Positions 45,500 through 56,478 of a stretch of DNA of 64,000 nt are shown piece after piece (the first letter of the stretch is position 1; every line of letters begins with the position of its first letter). This stretch comes from Blastomyces gilchristii SLH14081 (taxonomy: Eukaryota > Ascomycota > Eurotiomycetes > Onygenales > Ajellomycetaceae): the NCBI RefSeq assembly GCF_000003855.2, contig NW_003101682.1, forward strand, positions 4,871,747-4,935,746, written 5' to 3'. The notes under the pieces were generated by a model. That model saw nothing but the letters and a program-made list of their open reading frames with translations. It made no database searches and was not told where the DNA came from. The position numbers were made by a program, and so were the translations under genes.

Positions 45500-47315
45500 T
45501 AAGAAATACTGCTTAAGACTTCTTATTTTTTCTTAAAGAGTTTTTTTAGAGATAATCTTGCAGTGATGAGCTGATGTCTTGTGAACTCTGTAGCACTCTT
45601 CTTCTATTTTCTCTTAAAGAGTTTTTTAGAAGTTTAATAAGACTATATAAGTATAAAATTTCTGAAGCAGTTAGAGAAAAGAGATATTTGAAATCAATAA
45701 AAAAATTAATATTATTAATTCACAGACTGCTGCTATTCTAATGAGACTGCAGCCTGCTGAAAAAGTAAAAAGAAGAAATCTCAGAGTCTACTCATTAATA
45801 ATTACATCTTCATTAAACTTATTCTTTATCATTGAAGTCTTCAGTACTGACATCTTTACCTGCTGAGAAGTTAGCACTGTGACATTACAGAGAAGTATGC
45901 ATGCTATAGAAGAGTATGAGAGATACTGAAATTATTAACTTATTAACTTACAAAGCATCTCAGTTATCTGCTTCAACTGAAGTGAGATTCTCTTCAATCA
46001 GTGATTAATCTTCACAGTGCTTTTAACAGCAGTGTCAGCTGATCTCTTCTTGAGATCAGTCATTCTGAGATGTTTTTTCATCTCAGAGACTCACACTTTT
46101 GTCTTCTTTTACAGATAAGTAAGAGAGACCTATTCAGTCTTGATAAAATCTGTCAATACTTGAAGCTCTGAGACTCTCACTCTGTACTGCTTGAGCATCT
46201 GAGCTTCTTGTCAGAGCTGACACAATGTCTTCTTGTAGAGTAGATAATACTTACAGAGAGACAGAAGTTATTGTTACATATATAATGAAAATCACAGAAG
46301 TGAGAGAAGAGATAGATACATAAGATTCTTCTCTTCTTCAGCTACTTAGCACAGTACAGACAAGTAGCAGTGTCAGTCAGAGATCATATCAGAGTCTTCT
46401 CACAGAGAGAAGACAAAGAAACTGCAGAACTCTGCAGACTCAACTCAGCAGTATTCTGAGCAGGGCTCAGATGTGCTGCAGAAGAAGAACTACAGATTGA
46501 GCTTCTTGAAGTCACTGTCTCTGAAATCAAGCTCTTCTCAGGTTTCTCTTCAAATGATCACACAGAGTCATACATCACCATGTTGACTGAAGAGAGAGGC
46601 AGTGTCACAACAGTGACAGAGAGAGTAGAGAAAGAACTGAATACAGATGAACTGACTGACAGAAGAAATAATATCTCACTACAAGATACAGTAACTATCA
46701 CTGCAGCTGTAAGAGAAGCAGGAGAAGAAGAAGAAGAAGATATGATAATAAAAGCAGTGCTTCTGCAGTCTGTTAATACTGCTGTCTCCATCTTCAACTG
46801 AGCTTTCTTAGCAGTCACAGAGACTGCAGCTGCATTATGAAGACATTTACTTACTAGAAAATGTCAGAATAAGCTCTTTATTATTCTTCAAGAATGATAC
46901 TTTCATACACTCACTGTTACAATTGAGAGAGAAAGAAAGAAAAATGTATCATAGAAGAGAGAGATCTTTTTGAAAAATTCTGTTACTACTGTTAACTTTA
47001 TCTCTAAAATACATCACTTTTACAGAGAATTTCATATATAAAACAGAATATGATGAGAGATCTGTAAGTCACTTATTATCTATGTTTTTCATATCTTAAA
47101 TTAATATATAAGAAACTCACTTATCACATGTTTAATTTGAATAAAGATGAGAAAAGAAAGATCTACACAGTCAGCAGAAAAACTCATATATTTCTTTATA
47201 TTATATACAGTATATACACTGTTAATCAGTTGATAACTGTTGTTATATAACAAAGATAACTCTCAATCTGATAATCTTGAGAGCATCAGAACTATGCTCT
47301 TAAAGAGAAGAGTAT
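45500..47315 (+). other. GypA-2 3' region between chromodomain and 3' LTR
   Basis: Colinear with GypA-1 7930-9690. The only open parts are at about 46160-46818: minus strand 46818-46558 (Ser-rich, six consecutive Ser) and plus strand 46580-46801 (acidic, with a Glu run). The minus-strand frame ends in TGA at the codon where GypA-1 has TAG, so both may derive from one TGG. Confidence 0.5.
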
Positions 47316-47848
47316 TATTACACTCTCAGCTGTGTTAAGATCTTACTGTGATTTCATACAGCTGATCACTTTTATACAGATGATTTCATCTCATCTGAAC
47401 CAGTTTTAAATCACTCTATAACATCATTCAGATATATTATAGAAAGATCTGATTGATAAATATAAGAATCTCACTTCTATATAAGATCAGTAGATTACTC
47501 TTTCTTGACAGTAAGATACTGCTGAGGTATTACTCCAGCTATTCTTGCTTATGAAATGAGAGAAGAGTATTCACTTATTATCTATATAGAATACCTAGAT
47601 ACTGACTTCTCATCAAAGAAGTCAGTGATTCATTTTTCTTCTACTGAAATATATATAAGAGTTACTGCATTTCTCATACAATCTTCTTAGTATACTAAGT
47701 ATCATATCTGTGATATTCTCACAATAACTCTGTAGCCTATGAGCTCACTATTCAAGCAAGATAGTCAAGCTCACTTATACAGCTTCTTAAACAACTATCT
47801 CTATGTGATGCCGCTGACTAGTCATCACTTCGGTTCCGTCACGTTACA
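47316..47848 (+). repeat. GypA-2 3' LTR (533 bp)
   Basis: It starts TATTACACTCTC (mutated) and ends unmutated CGTCACGTTACA. The same polypurine tract AAAGAGAAGAG precedes it as in GypA-1. Confidence 0.92.
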
Positions 47849-48869
47849 AATCTACTATTATCAGCATACTGTCAAAGCAGACATTATATATATTCTTACT
47901 TTTAGAGAGACTTATAAGAGTGTTCATTTTTAGCTGTTCTCAAGATTTCTGTAGAATGAGTAGAGAAGTAAGTTCTTTATATAATCTAAATTATATTATC
48001 TATAAATTCTGATAAATAGTATAAGAATTTACTATCTTCTTTATAAGCTCTTATATCTTTGATCAGAAGTATTTTCTTATATGTAACTTATAAGTTCTAG
48101 TAGCTATAAAATAATTTATTAGAGAAGAGTTATAATATCTTTTAATAAGTTCTATATATAGAAACTTATTCATAGATATATAAATTCAGTTCTCTCTGTA
48201 TAAGAGATTATTTAAGTCTCTTCAATTCTTTATTTCTGCAGAATTAATCTCTGTTATAAGCAGTTTCTGAATATACTGAGTATATTTATTCTTTAGTTAT
48301 AGTTCAGACAATCTGAATAGAAGATCTTATAAAGACTTATACTCTGTTTCTTCTTATATCAGATCTTCTACAGTACTTCTTAAAGCCTGTAAATTCTTCA
48401 GATTATAGATACTCTCTTCAAGAATTCTTATAGAGATTCTCTGAGTGTTAACTCTCAGTATTATAGAGAGTAGTTATACAGACTTCTTTTATTTCTCTTC
48501 TCTCTTCTTTTATAAGAGATTGAGAGACTCTTTAGTTAATCTCTTTATAACACTTAGTCTAAGTATTCTGTAAAGCTTTTCTATCTTCTCTAGTCTCTCT
48601 ATATCAGTTATTCTGATCTTCTTGATATAGTCAGATCTGTGAGAGAGTCTGTCTGCTGAGTTCTTAGTACTCTTAATATACTCTATTCTAAATCAGAACT
48701 TACTCAGTCTCTGAGCTCAGTAAATCTGTTACTGTGAGAGTTTCTTAATTGAAGTAAACTATTATAAGCTGTTATAATCAGTTCTAATAATAATCACTGT
48801 TATAAAATTCTTGAAGTAGTGATATTAGTAATGAAAGAATTTCACTATTATAAGAAGCTTCTGATTATA

Positions 48870-49248
48870 TATGCCTCAGTGGCTGAATGATTAATGCGGC
48901 CACCCGGTAGCGCCTTGACATGAGAAATCAAGGCGCGTGGGTTCGAAACCCGCAGAGAATATATTAAATCTAGAACTCAAGCACCTCAGGTTTCTAATAA
49001 ATACAGAGGTGTACAAATCACTTCAATGAATCACTCTATGTTTTTGAGCTGAGAAGTTATTATCGCATGTATCTAATTGGCACTTCTTTGTATTTTTCTA
49101 TGTTCTTGTTATCTTGGTGTGATCTCAACACCTGTATTTCCTCCTGTATAATCAACACTTGACCTGTATTTAACATCACGCAAGGACTCATTATAAGCTC
49201 CGCTTGCATATAAGTATAATGAAAGAATAATAATAATAATAATAATAT
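48870..49248 (+). mobile_element. SINE-2: tRNA-derived SINE in GypB-1
   Basis: Same family as SINE-1, better preserved. It has an A-box-like TGGCTGAATGA (48880-48890) and B-box GGTTCGAAACC (48940-48950) with a good T-stem. A perfect 8-bp stem lies between them (CGCCTTGA 48911-48918, TCAAGGCG 48928-48935), as in the arms of a class II tRNA. The body and (AAT)n tail match SINE-1. It is flanked by GCTTCTGATTATA at 48857-48869 and 49249-49261, a perfect 13-bp duplication. Confidence 0.9.
48880..48950 (+). promoter_or_regulatory. Internal Pol III-type promoter of SINE-2 (A and B boxes)
   Basis: The A box is at 48880-48890 and the B box at 48940-48950. The B box fits the GGTTCGANNCC consensus. Confidence 0.7.
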
Positions 49249-49710
49249 GCTTCTGATTATAAATGTTATAGTTAATCTTCATAAGTTACCTCTTTCATAA
49301 GAAAAAGATCACTGAAACTCAGTTCTCATTTAACTGTAGTTATGAGACTATTTCTGAAAGTATAAAGAAGAAGACATCTGTCTTTAATCTGATTAAGAGT
49401 AAGGAATTAAAGTGAAACAGTATCACTATATTTATGAATATCTATTTTAACCTTGTAAAGATCTCATAAGCTTCTGAGATAAAAAAGTTCTCACAGTTCT
49501 TTCTTCTTAACAATCTTTTCATTCTTTATTTATGAAATAACTTCTTCTTATTTTCACTCTTCAGCATGTCTGTAAGAGTCAAGAAGATTCTTATAAATAC
49601 AAAGATAAACTGTCTATAGAAATTCACAAAGCTCAGAAAGATCTGAATCTTATAAATACTAGTTAACTCTGATTATAATAGAATAGTCTTAACTTATGAA
49701 GATTTCATCT

Positions 49711-49968
49711 TGTAAGAAATCTCACTCCTCGCGAATTCTTTACCTCTATTTCTATCTCTTATATAATTAATAGAGTTAGCGGCCCCTGACTACACACAAC
49801 TATATAGACTGAAGTTCATGAATACTATTCACAACTCAGCTTGAATACTATTATACATTTAATCTCTATATTTTATCTTTCTACTGTGAATACTTTTAGT
49901 AATTAACAGTACATATCACATCAAGCTGCAAACACCTGAATAATCATCTGTGAGCACTTATTCTTATA
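49711..49968 (+). repeat. GypB-2 5' LTR (258 bp)
   Basis: Same strand as the LTR at 16995-17253. It starts TGTAAGAAATCTCAC and ends CTTATTCTTATA. Confidence 0.9.
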
Positions 49969-49999
49969 TTTCAAGCTCAGTCAGTCAGCAATTACTTAT

Positions 50000-51090
50000 T
50001 ATAACTGAAAGAACTAGAAACTTATATACTTTAATCTCTGTGAACTCTACTGCAGACACTCAGAAGCAGTCATCTGAATTATGAATAATCTCTGTGAAAG
50101 AAGTCTCAGAGAACTTATTAATTACTTACAGAATATCATTCTCTGAAACTGTGATAGAGAAACCTTGTGAACTCATAAATAAATCAATCTCAGTGAAGAA
50201 TATTCTTGAGCATCTCTTACAGAATCAAGCTATTTTTCTATAAGAAATACTTACTATCTGCAAACACTCTTGAACTGAGTCTCTAGACATGATCTTCAGA
50301 GACACTTATAAACTGAAAAGAAACTTTCTTAAGCTGTGATCACTTAAGATCACTTATCAAATCACAATCTATAAAAGCTTTTATAAGATTGTATTTGAAA
50401 TTGACTCATAAGTCTGACTGTATAATATAAAAGATGAAGAAGCTATTATCTACATAATAACAGATCTCTACTACACTGAAGTCAAGAACTGACTAGATTA
50501 TCTAGAGAATGATTATAAAAGATTTCACTGATCTGTTCTCAAGATCTATCTAGAGAATAAGTTAAGAGACTCTGTAAGCTGAATAGAGAACATCTGAGCT
50601 GTGATCATTAATATTAGAAAAAGAGGTAAGAAATCTGATAAAGACTACTCACAGTACTTCATGAAATTGTAATATGAATTGAGATCTGTGAAAACAGAGC
50701 TCTGAAACAAGACCTGAATAATGATATTTATAAAGAGACTAGATAAAGATGTGTAGAACAAGCTCATTGAGTAAGACTCTAAGTTCTTAACTCTGAAGAA
50801 ACTGATAACTCTTATTCACTGTTTATAAATCACTGTGAGAGTCATAGATCTGCAGAGAGCAGATCATTAATCAGTCTTATAAGAGTCAGAATAACAGAGA
50901 ACAGATTTATCAGAAAAAGATGATAAGATATAGAGAGATTTATATCTGACTGCTGAGTAGAGAGAGAGAGCTTCACAAGCTTCTATGAATAGAGTGTATA
51001 ACAGAGAGATTAAGAAAAAGAATCTCTGCTTTATCTATTCTAAATTAGAATATCTTCATGCAAACTGTTCAGACAAATTAAAATAGAAAT
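50000..51090 (+). pseudogene. GypB-2 gag remnant with zinc knuckle
   Basis: A gag-like frame with many stops ends in a knuckle at 51027-51068, CFIYSKLEYLHANC. This has CX2CX4HX4C spacing with the second Cys and the His changed to Tyr (transitions). The same region of GypB-1 (17254-17821) lacks about 40 bp near 17720 and is then truncated. Gag would package the RNA. Confidence 0.7.
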
Positions 51091-51299
51091 TTGAGAAGTC
51101 ACAGACAGAGTCAGTAATAGTCTTTTTAAGAGTCTTAAAGCTGATATCTGAATCTGTTACTTTCTCAATGAAAATGCTTACTAATGAAAAGAGACTGCAC
51201 TGCAGTACTGCTGCTTTACAAGCATGAAAAGTATTAATAGACTCAGAATCTCAGGTTACTATAGTATTTCTAAAGCTCACAGAGTGAATAAACTCAATG

Positions 51300-54200
51300 A
51301 TAAAAACTGAAAATCTGCTCTTATAATAAGCAGAGTGTGAGAACTCAGACCTGAGAGCTGAGAGACTCATAAGAGTCATCTTTGAATTACAAGATCTCTT
51401 CAGAATCTGAAGAAGATTTATGAAAAGTATGATTATTACAGACATCACAGATGATATATACTTGAAACTTGTATAACTTTAAAGACACAATTCACACATA
51501 GCTGTCTGTGAGTCAGGTTTATACTTTCAATCAGTGTTAACAGACTCACTCACAGAGATAGAATTAGTTAATGCTGTAGAGTTAATTAGAGAAGACAAGC
51601 TTATCTATATAATATCTTTATAAATGTCTGAGCACTTTGCAGTCATGAAAACTGAGCTTCAGATATTAGAGAAATACTGAGATCTTGCAGAGATATTTAA
51701 CTCAGTAAAGATAGCTAAGCTTTCTTCTCACTGTGAGAAGAATCTGATAATAGATTTAATAGAAGAATAGAAACTCTTCTAAGAATCAATCTATAAGCTC
51801 TCTTATTATAAGACAGAGGTCTTGCAGATCTATGTGAAGAAGAATCTGAAGAATGACTTTATCTAATCTTCACAGATCTTCACAGAAGTCTCTGTGATAT
51901 TCATAGAGAAGAAGAATAAAGATCTCAGATTATGTATAGACTACTACAATCTGAACTTCAAGATAATAAAGAGTCACTATTCTCTGTCTCTGATTGAGAA
52001 TATGATTAACTATCTCACAGAAGCTGTCATATTCATACAACTGAATATAATCAATATATATACACAGCTATGAATACAGTCTGAAGATGAATAGAAGACT
52101 GTCTTTAGAACTGCACTGAGATTGTTTGAATATCTAGTGATGTCTTTTAATTTAATTAATATCTCTGTAATATTTCAGTTTTTTATTAATAAAATACTTT
52201 ATATATATCTGAATATCTTTGTGATAATATATCTGAATGATGTGATAATGTACTCTGTGAAGAAGAAAGAACACACTGAGCATGTGTAAAGTGTGTTAAA
52301 GGTCTTAGATAAGACAGAACTGTATATTAAGCTTACAAAGTACAACTTCAGTACTTATCAGATTAATTTCTTAGAATATGTGATCACTGTAGATGATATT
52401 CAGATGAAATCTTCACAGATTGAGACTATTCTATTATAATCAGAGTTAACTAGTATTCATGAGATTCAGATCTTTCTGAGCTTTGTGAATTTCTATAGAT
52501 AATTTATCTTTACATTTATAAGAATCTTCTTGACTCTTATAGATATACTGAAGAGTGAAAATAAGAAGAAGTTATTCTATGAATAAAGAATAAAAAGATT
52601 ATTGAGAAGAAAGAGCTGTAAGAACTTTCTTATCTTAGAAGCTTACAGAGTCTTTGTAAGATTAAAACAGATATTTATAGATATAGTAATACTATTTCAC
52701 TTTAATTTCTTACTTTTAATCAGATTGAAGATAGATGTCTTCTTCTTTATAATTTCAGAAATAGTCTTATAACTACAGTTAAATGAGAACTAAGTTTCAG
52801 TAATCTTTTTCTCACAGAAGATATAATCTACAGAGATTAACTATAACATTTATAATCAGAAGCTTCTCATAATAGTGAAATTCTTTTATCACTGATATCA
52901 CTACTTTGAGAGTCTTGTAATAGTGATTATTGTTAGAACTGATTATAATAGCTTATAATAGTTTACTTCAATTAAAAAACTCTCACAGTAGCAGATTCAC
53001 TAGGCTCAGAGACTGAGTGAGTTCTGATTCAAGATAGAGTATATCAAAGAAACTAAGAACTCAGCAGACAGACTCTCTCACAGATCAGACTATGTTAAAA
53101 AGATTAGAGTGACAGATACAGAGAGACTAGAGAAAATAGAAAAGCTTTATAAGATACTCAGACTGAGTGTTACAAAGAGATTAATTAAAGAGTCTCTCAA
53201 TTCCTTATAAGAGAAGAGAAAAGAGAGAGAAAAGAAGTCTGTACAACTACTCTCTATAACACTGAGAGTTAACACTCTGAGAATCTTTACAAGAATTCTT
53301 GAAGAAAGTATTTATAATCTAAAGAGTTTGCAGACTTTGAGAAGTACTGTAGAAGATCTGATGTAAGAAGAAACAGAGTATAAGTCTTTATAAGATCTTC
53401 TATTCAGATTGTCTGAACTGTAACTGAAGAATGAATATACTCAGTATATTTAAAAACTGCTTACAGCAGGAATTAACTCTGCAGAAATAAAGAATTGAAG
53501 AGTCTTAAATAATCTCTTATAAAAAGAGAGCTGGATTTATATATCTATGAATGAGTTTCTATATATAGAACCTATTAAAAGATATCATAACTCTTCTCTA
53601 GTAAGTTATTTTACAGATACTAGAACTTATGAGTTACTTATAAGAAAATACTTCTGATTAAAGATGTGAGAACTTATGAAGAAAATAGTGAATTCTTATA
53701 CTATTTATCAGAATTCATGAGTAGTACAGTTCAGACTATATAAAGAACTTACTTCTCTACTCATCTCACAGAAACCTTGAGAACAGCTAGAAATAAATAC
53801 TCTTATAAGTCTCTCTGAAAGCAAGAACATATATAATGCCTGTTTTGATAGTGTACTGATGATAGTAGATTACTTTATTAAGATAGCATACTTTATACTC
53901 ATCTGTAAGAACTTAAAGTCAAAGAATTTAACTTATATCTTCATTTACAATGTGATTCAGTTGTATGAATTGTCTGTGAATATTATCTCAGATAAAGAAT
54001 CAATCTTTGTAGAAGAGTTCTGATCTGATCTGATAACTATACTGAAGATCTTATAAGATCTAAGTATGACTTTTTATTAACAGACAGATGATCAGATAGA
54101 ATATCTGATGAGTATATTAAAACAGTATCTACAGTGCTTTGTTAATTATAATCAGAATAACTGAGTATTTTAATTATTACTCACAGAGTTTATATACAAC

Positions 54201-54450
54201 AACTTAAAACATATCAGTATAGATAAAACTCTCTTTGAGATACTTACTGAGACTCACTCATAGATAATCTTGATGAACTTATGAGAGTATACTATAGAGT
54301 GTGATAATGTCTGTGAACAGACTGAGAGAATTCAGAATATCTGAGAGAAAGCTCATAAATTCTTGAGAAAGACTTAAGAGTATCAGAAGAGATACTATAA
54401 CTTCAAGCATATTATAAAGAGTTTTAAGAAAGATAATAAAGTCTGACTAA
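51300..54450 (+). pseudogene. GypB-2 pol remnant (protease region, RT, RNase H, integrase)
   Basis: A protease must lie near 51440-51650, but I cannot identify its active site. RT starts at about 51920 with LRLCIDYYNLNFKIIKSHYS, continues with LTEAVIFIQLNIINIYTQLR, and has YLND (52230-52241) where YxDD is expected. It ends INFLEYVITVDDIQM at about 52395, exactly the segment hit by GypB-2 in GypB-1. RNase H covers about 52650-53050. The integrase has DSVLMIVDYFIKIAYFI (about 53845), NIISDKESIFVEEFW (about 53980) and QTDDQIEYLMSILKQYL (about 54080). Many Trp and Gln codons are stops. Confidence 0.85.
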
Positions 54451-54659
54451 GTTTAGAAAATATTATCACACAGAGATCTAGTAAGAAGCTGAATCTCTTA
54501 CAGACAAAGTCTTATAAGATTATGAAAAAAGTTAGCTCATAGTTCTACAGATTGAAACTGTCATCTGAGTTGCAGATATACAATATTTTTCATGTCTCTT
54601 TGCTTTATAAATATAAGAAATTCTTAGAAGAGAACTCTGTGACTCATCACTCTGTTTAT

Positions 54660-54813
54660 AAAGCACTAGAGAGTGAAAGAGAATTTCAGATCAAAGAAAT
54701 TATTAACTCAGAGAAGTGAGATCAGAAGCTCTGATTCAAGATTCAGTGATAAGAGTATTCTGATGAGATGAATAAGTTCAGTTGAGAATCATCTGAGCAG
54801 ATAAGATATCTGT
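54660..54813 (+). pseudogene. GypB-2 chromodomain remnant
   Basis: The frame reads EFQIKEIINSEK*DQKL, then QW-x-E-YSDEMNKFS*ESSEQIRYL, with TGA at Trp positions. It is the chromodomain pattern (aromatic residues followed by W-E-P/W-E-S), so GypB is a second chromovirus family. Confidence 0.72.
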
Positions 54814-54826
54814 CAGCTGCACAATA

Positions 54827-55090
54827 AGCGCTCCATCACGAACTCGCTCAATTTTTCGAATAAGGACCCGCCGATAGACTCATCGGAAAGCCCTCGATCA
54901 TACCAGAATTTTGACCCCATTGCCGACTACATACCCCGTGTGGTGGTGAAGTTATTCAGTCAAATGTGAACCAGACATTGTTCAAAACTCCTGTGTGGGA
55001 TTATCTCTTATTCACCCCTACCACACCACAACTCTGGGCCAAATTGCCATACAAATTGTAAGATAAAGAGACCTAGTCATATGCATCAAT
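54827..55090 (+). promoter_or_regulatory. LINE-3 GC-rich 5' tip
   Basis: It starts AGCGCTCCATCACGAACTCG and matches the 5' tips of LINE-1 and LINE-2. It still holds CpG, CC and GG, but fewer than LINE-1. Confidence 0.55.
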
Positions 55091-55159
55091 CTTCTTGATT
55101 TTGAAAGATCTCTGATCTGTAATTCTGAAGATATCTGAGAAGTAACTTTCATGAAAACC

Positions 55160-55500
55160 CTGTCTATCTTTGATGTTTCAAAACATCAACACCAAGTCTC
55201 ACCCACATACCGCTCTTTTCAATCTGGCCCATGTCTGGCAGAAAAATACAAAAAGATATCTTGATAATAGTATTAAGTATATAATCAATGAACACATCTG
55301 AAGTGCATTCTCTATGAAAAACCCTTTCTGTCTTTACATCAAGTCTCATCCTTGTACTGCCCCTTTTGATCTGGCTCATCCCTGGCAGAAAAGAACAAAA
55401 AGATACCTTGACAACTGTATTCAATACATAATCAGCAGACACAATAACTATAAAATCAGTATACTTCAAGATCTGACTGAGCCTTTGATCTCTGCACAGT
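55160..55500 (+). repeat. Tandem units in LINE-3 5' region
   Basis: Two related units beginning near 55186 and 55337 each read CAAGTCTCA...CTGGC(A)GAAAA. They correspond to the LINE-1 units, with a deletion of about 18 bp at the start of the second. Confidence 0.7.
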
Positions 55501-56478
55501 GAGATATATTAAATCTAGTTTTAATATCTTAATATTCAATAGATTCTGCAAGAGATTGAGAATAGCAATACTACATTTCTATTGAATTTGAGAATTAACT
55601 CTATATTGATATAATCATTGACAAAGTCTTCTATTTTAAGATGTAAATAATCAGTTTCTCTACATTCTGCTGACAATATTTATATTATTATATAGAAACA
55701 GACTTATATTCTCTATAATATCAAGACTCTGAAGAGAAAAATTCTTGATAGAGAATATATAGTAGTATATATCTTAGCAGTTTCTATCTCATTCTTCTGT
55801 AGCAGTTAATGCAAAAAAAAAAAAATCTTAAAAATAGTTTTTTACTTCTCTTGAAAAAGTAAGATGTTTTTCTCTGAATTTTATATAATATTCTTATAAA
55901 GAATTAAAAACAGAGCTGTTTTCTATCATAATTTTATATTCTTTTAAGTAAGAATTACTTTTTCAGTGACTGAAGAGCTTTCATTAATACTTAATTCTTT
56001 TTTACACTCTCTATTAACTGATTTAAGTTGTACACTTGTTGTGTGAGAAGAATTGAATAATTTAGAATAAAATTGAATAGTTTTAATCAATTTCTCTGCG
56101 AAAAATTGATTTATTTTTTGACAGTTTTTATCTTAAAAACTGTCATATTATCTGATTTATTATCAATTGATATTATACTTTTTCTCACTGTATCTCAAGA
56201 AAGAGATTGTAAAGATTTTATTAATTTATCTTAAAAATTAATTCTAGTTTATTAGATTCTCTTTAAAAATCTAACCTAGTTACTGAACTAGTGTGAAAAA
56301 AACCAGGTGTTTTATACACAAAAGTCTTTTATTCTTCTTTTGAAACAGTCTGATCAACTTTTCAATTGAAAACAGACTTAGAAACCTCTTAATTGAAACA
56401 GTCTGATCAACTTTTCAAAAGAGTTCAATATGTATCTTAATTGAAACAGTCTGATCAACTTTTCATTGAGTAAGAACA
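55501..56478 (+). other. LINE-3 leader with three 22-bp repeats before ORF1
   Basis: AT-rich and without an ORF. Three identical 22-bp copies (starting GAAACAGTCTGATCAAC) lie at 56342-56363, 56395-56416 and 56443-56464. The last one ends 14 nt before the ORF1 start. LINE-1 and LINE-2 have mutated versions. Confidence 0.75.

Larger units (their letters stand above)
31969..47848 (+). mobile_element. GypA-2: second full chromovirus copy, in GypB-1, holding LINE-2
   Basis: The two LTRs are both 533 bp, 11 bp shorter than those of GypA-1 because of one indel near position 130. They are flanked by AATCT (31964-31968 and 47849-47853). The order matches GypA-1: gag, protease, [LINE-2], RT, RNase H, integrase, chromodomain, 3' region. 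LINE-2 lies between protease and RT with the 14-bp duplication AAGATATGATATAA. The copy is independently RIP-mutated and all frames are broken. Confidence 0.92.
47854..49710 (-). mobile_element. GypB-1, right part continued: integrase, RNase H, end of RT; holds SINE-2
   Basis: The reverse complement aligns with GypB-2 52395-53960. About 47854-48600 is integrase and its zinc-binding region, and 48600-49260 is RNase H. At 49710 the frame reaches AGATGAAATC, which continues the RT fragment that ends in AGATG at 17963-17967. GypB-2 was inserted exactly between them. SINE-2 interrupts at 48870. Confidence 0.83.
49711..54813 (+). mobile_element. GypB-2, 5' part: 5' LTR, gag, pol and chromodomain
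   Basis: The 5' LTR (49711-49968) follows CATCT (49706-49710), the inverse of AGATG at 17963-17967. Gag, RT, RNase H, integrase and chromodomain follow in order. It stops at GATAAGATATCTGT (54800-54813), where a LINE was inserted; the rest of the element is at 20134-17968. Together the two halves give a ~7.3-kb chromovirus. Confidence 0.88.
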
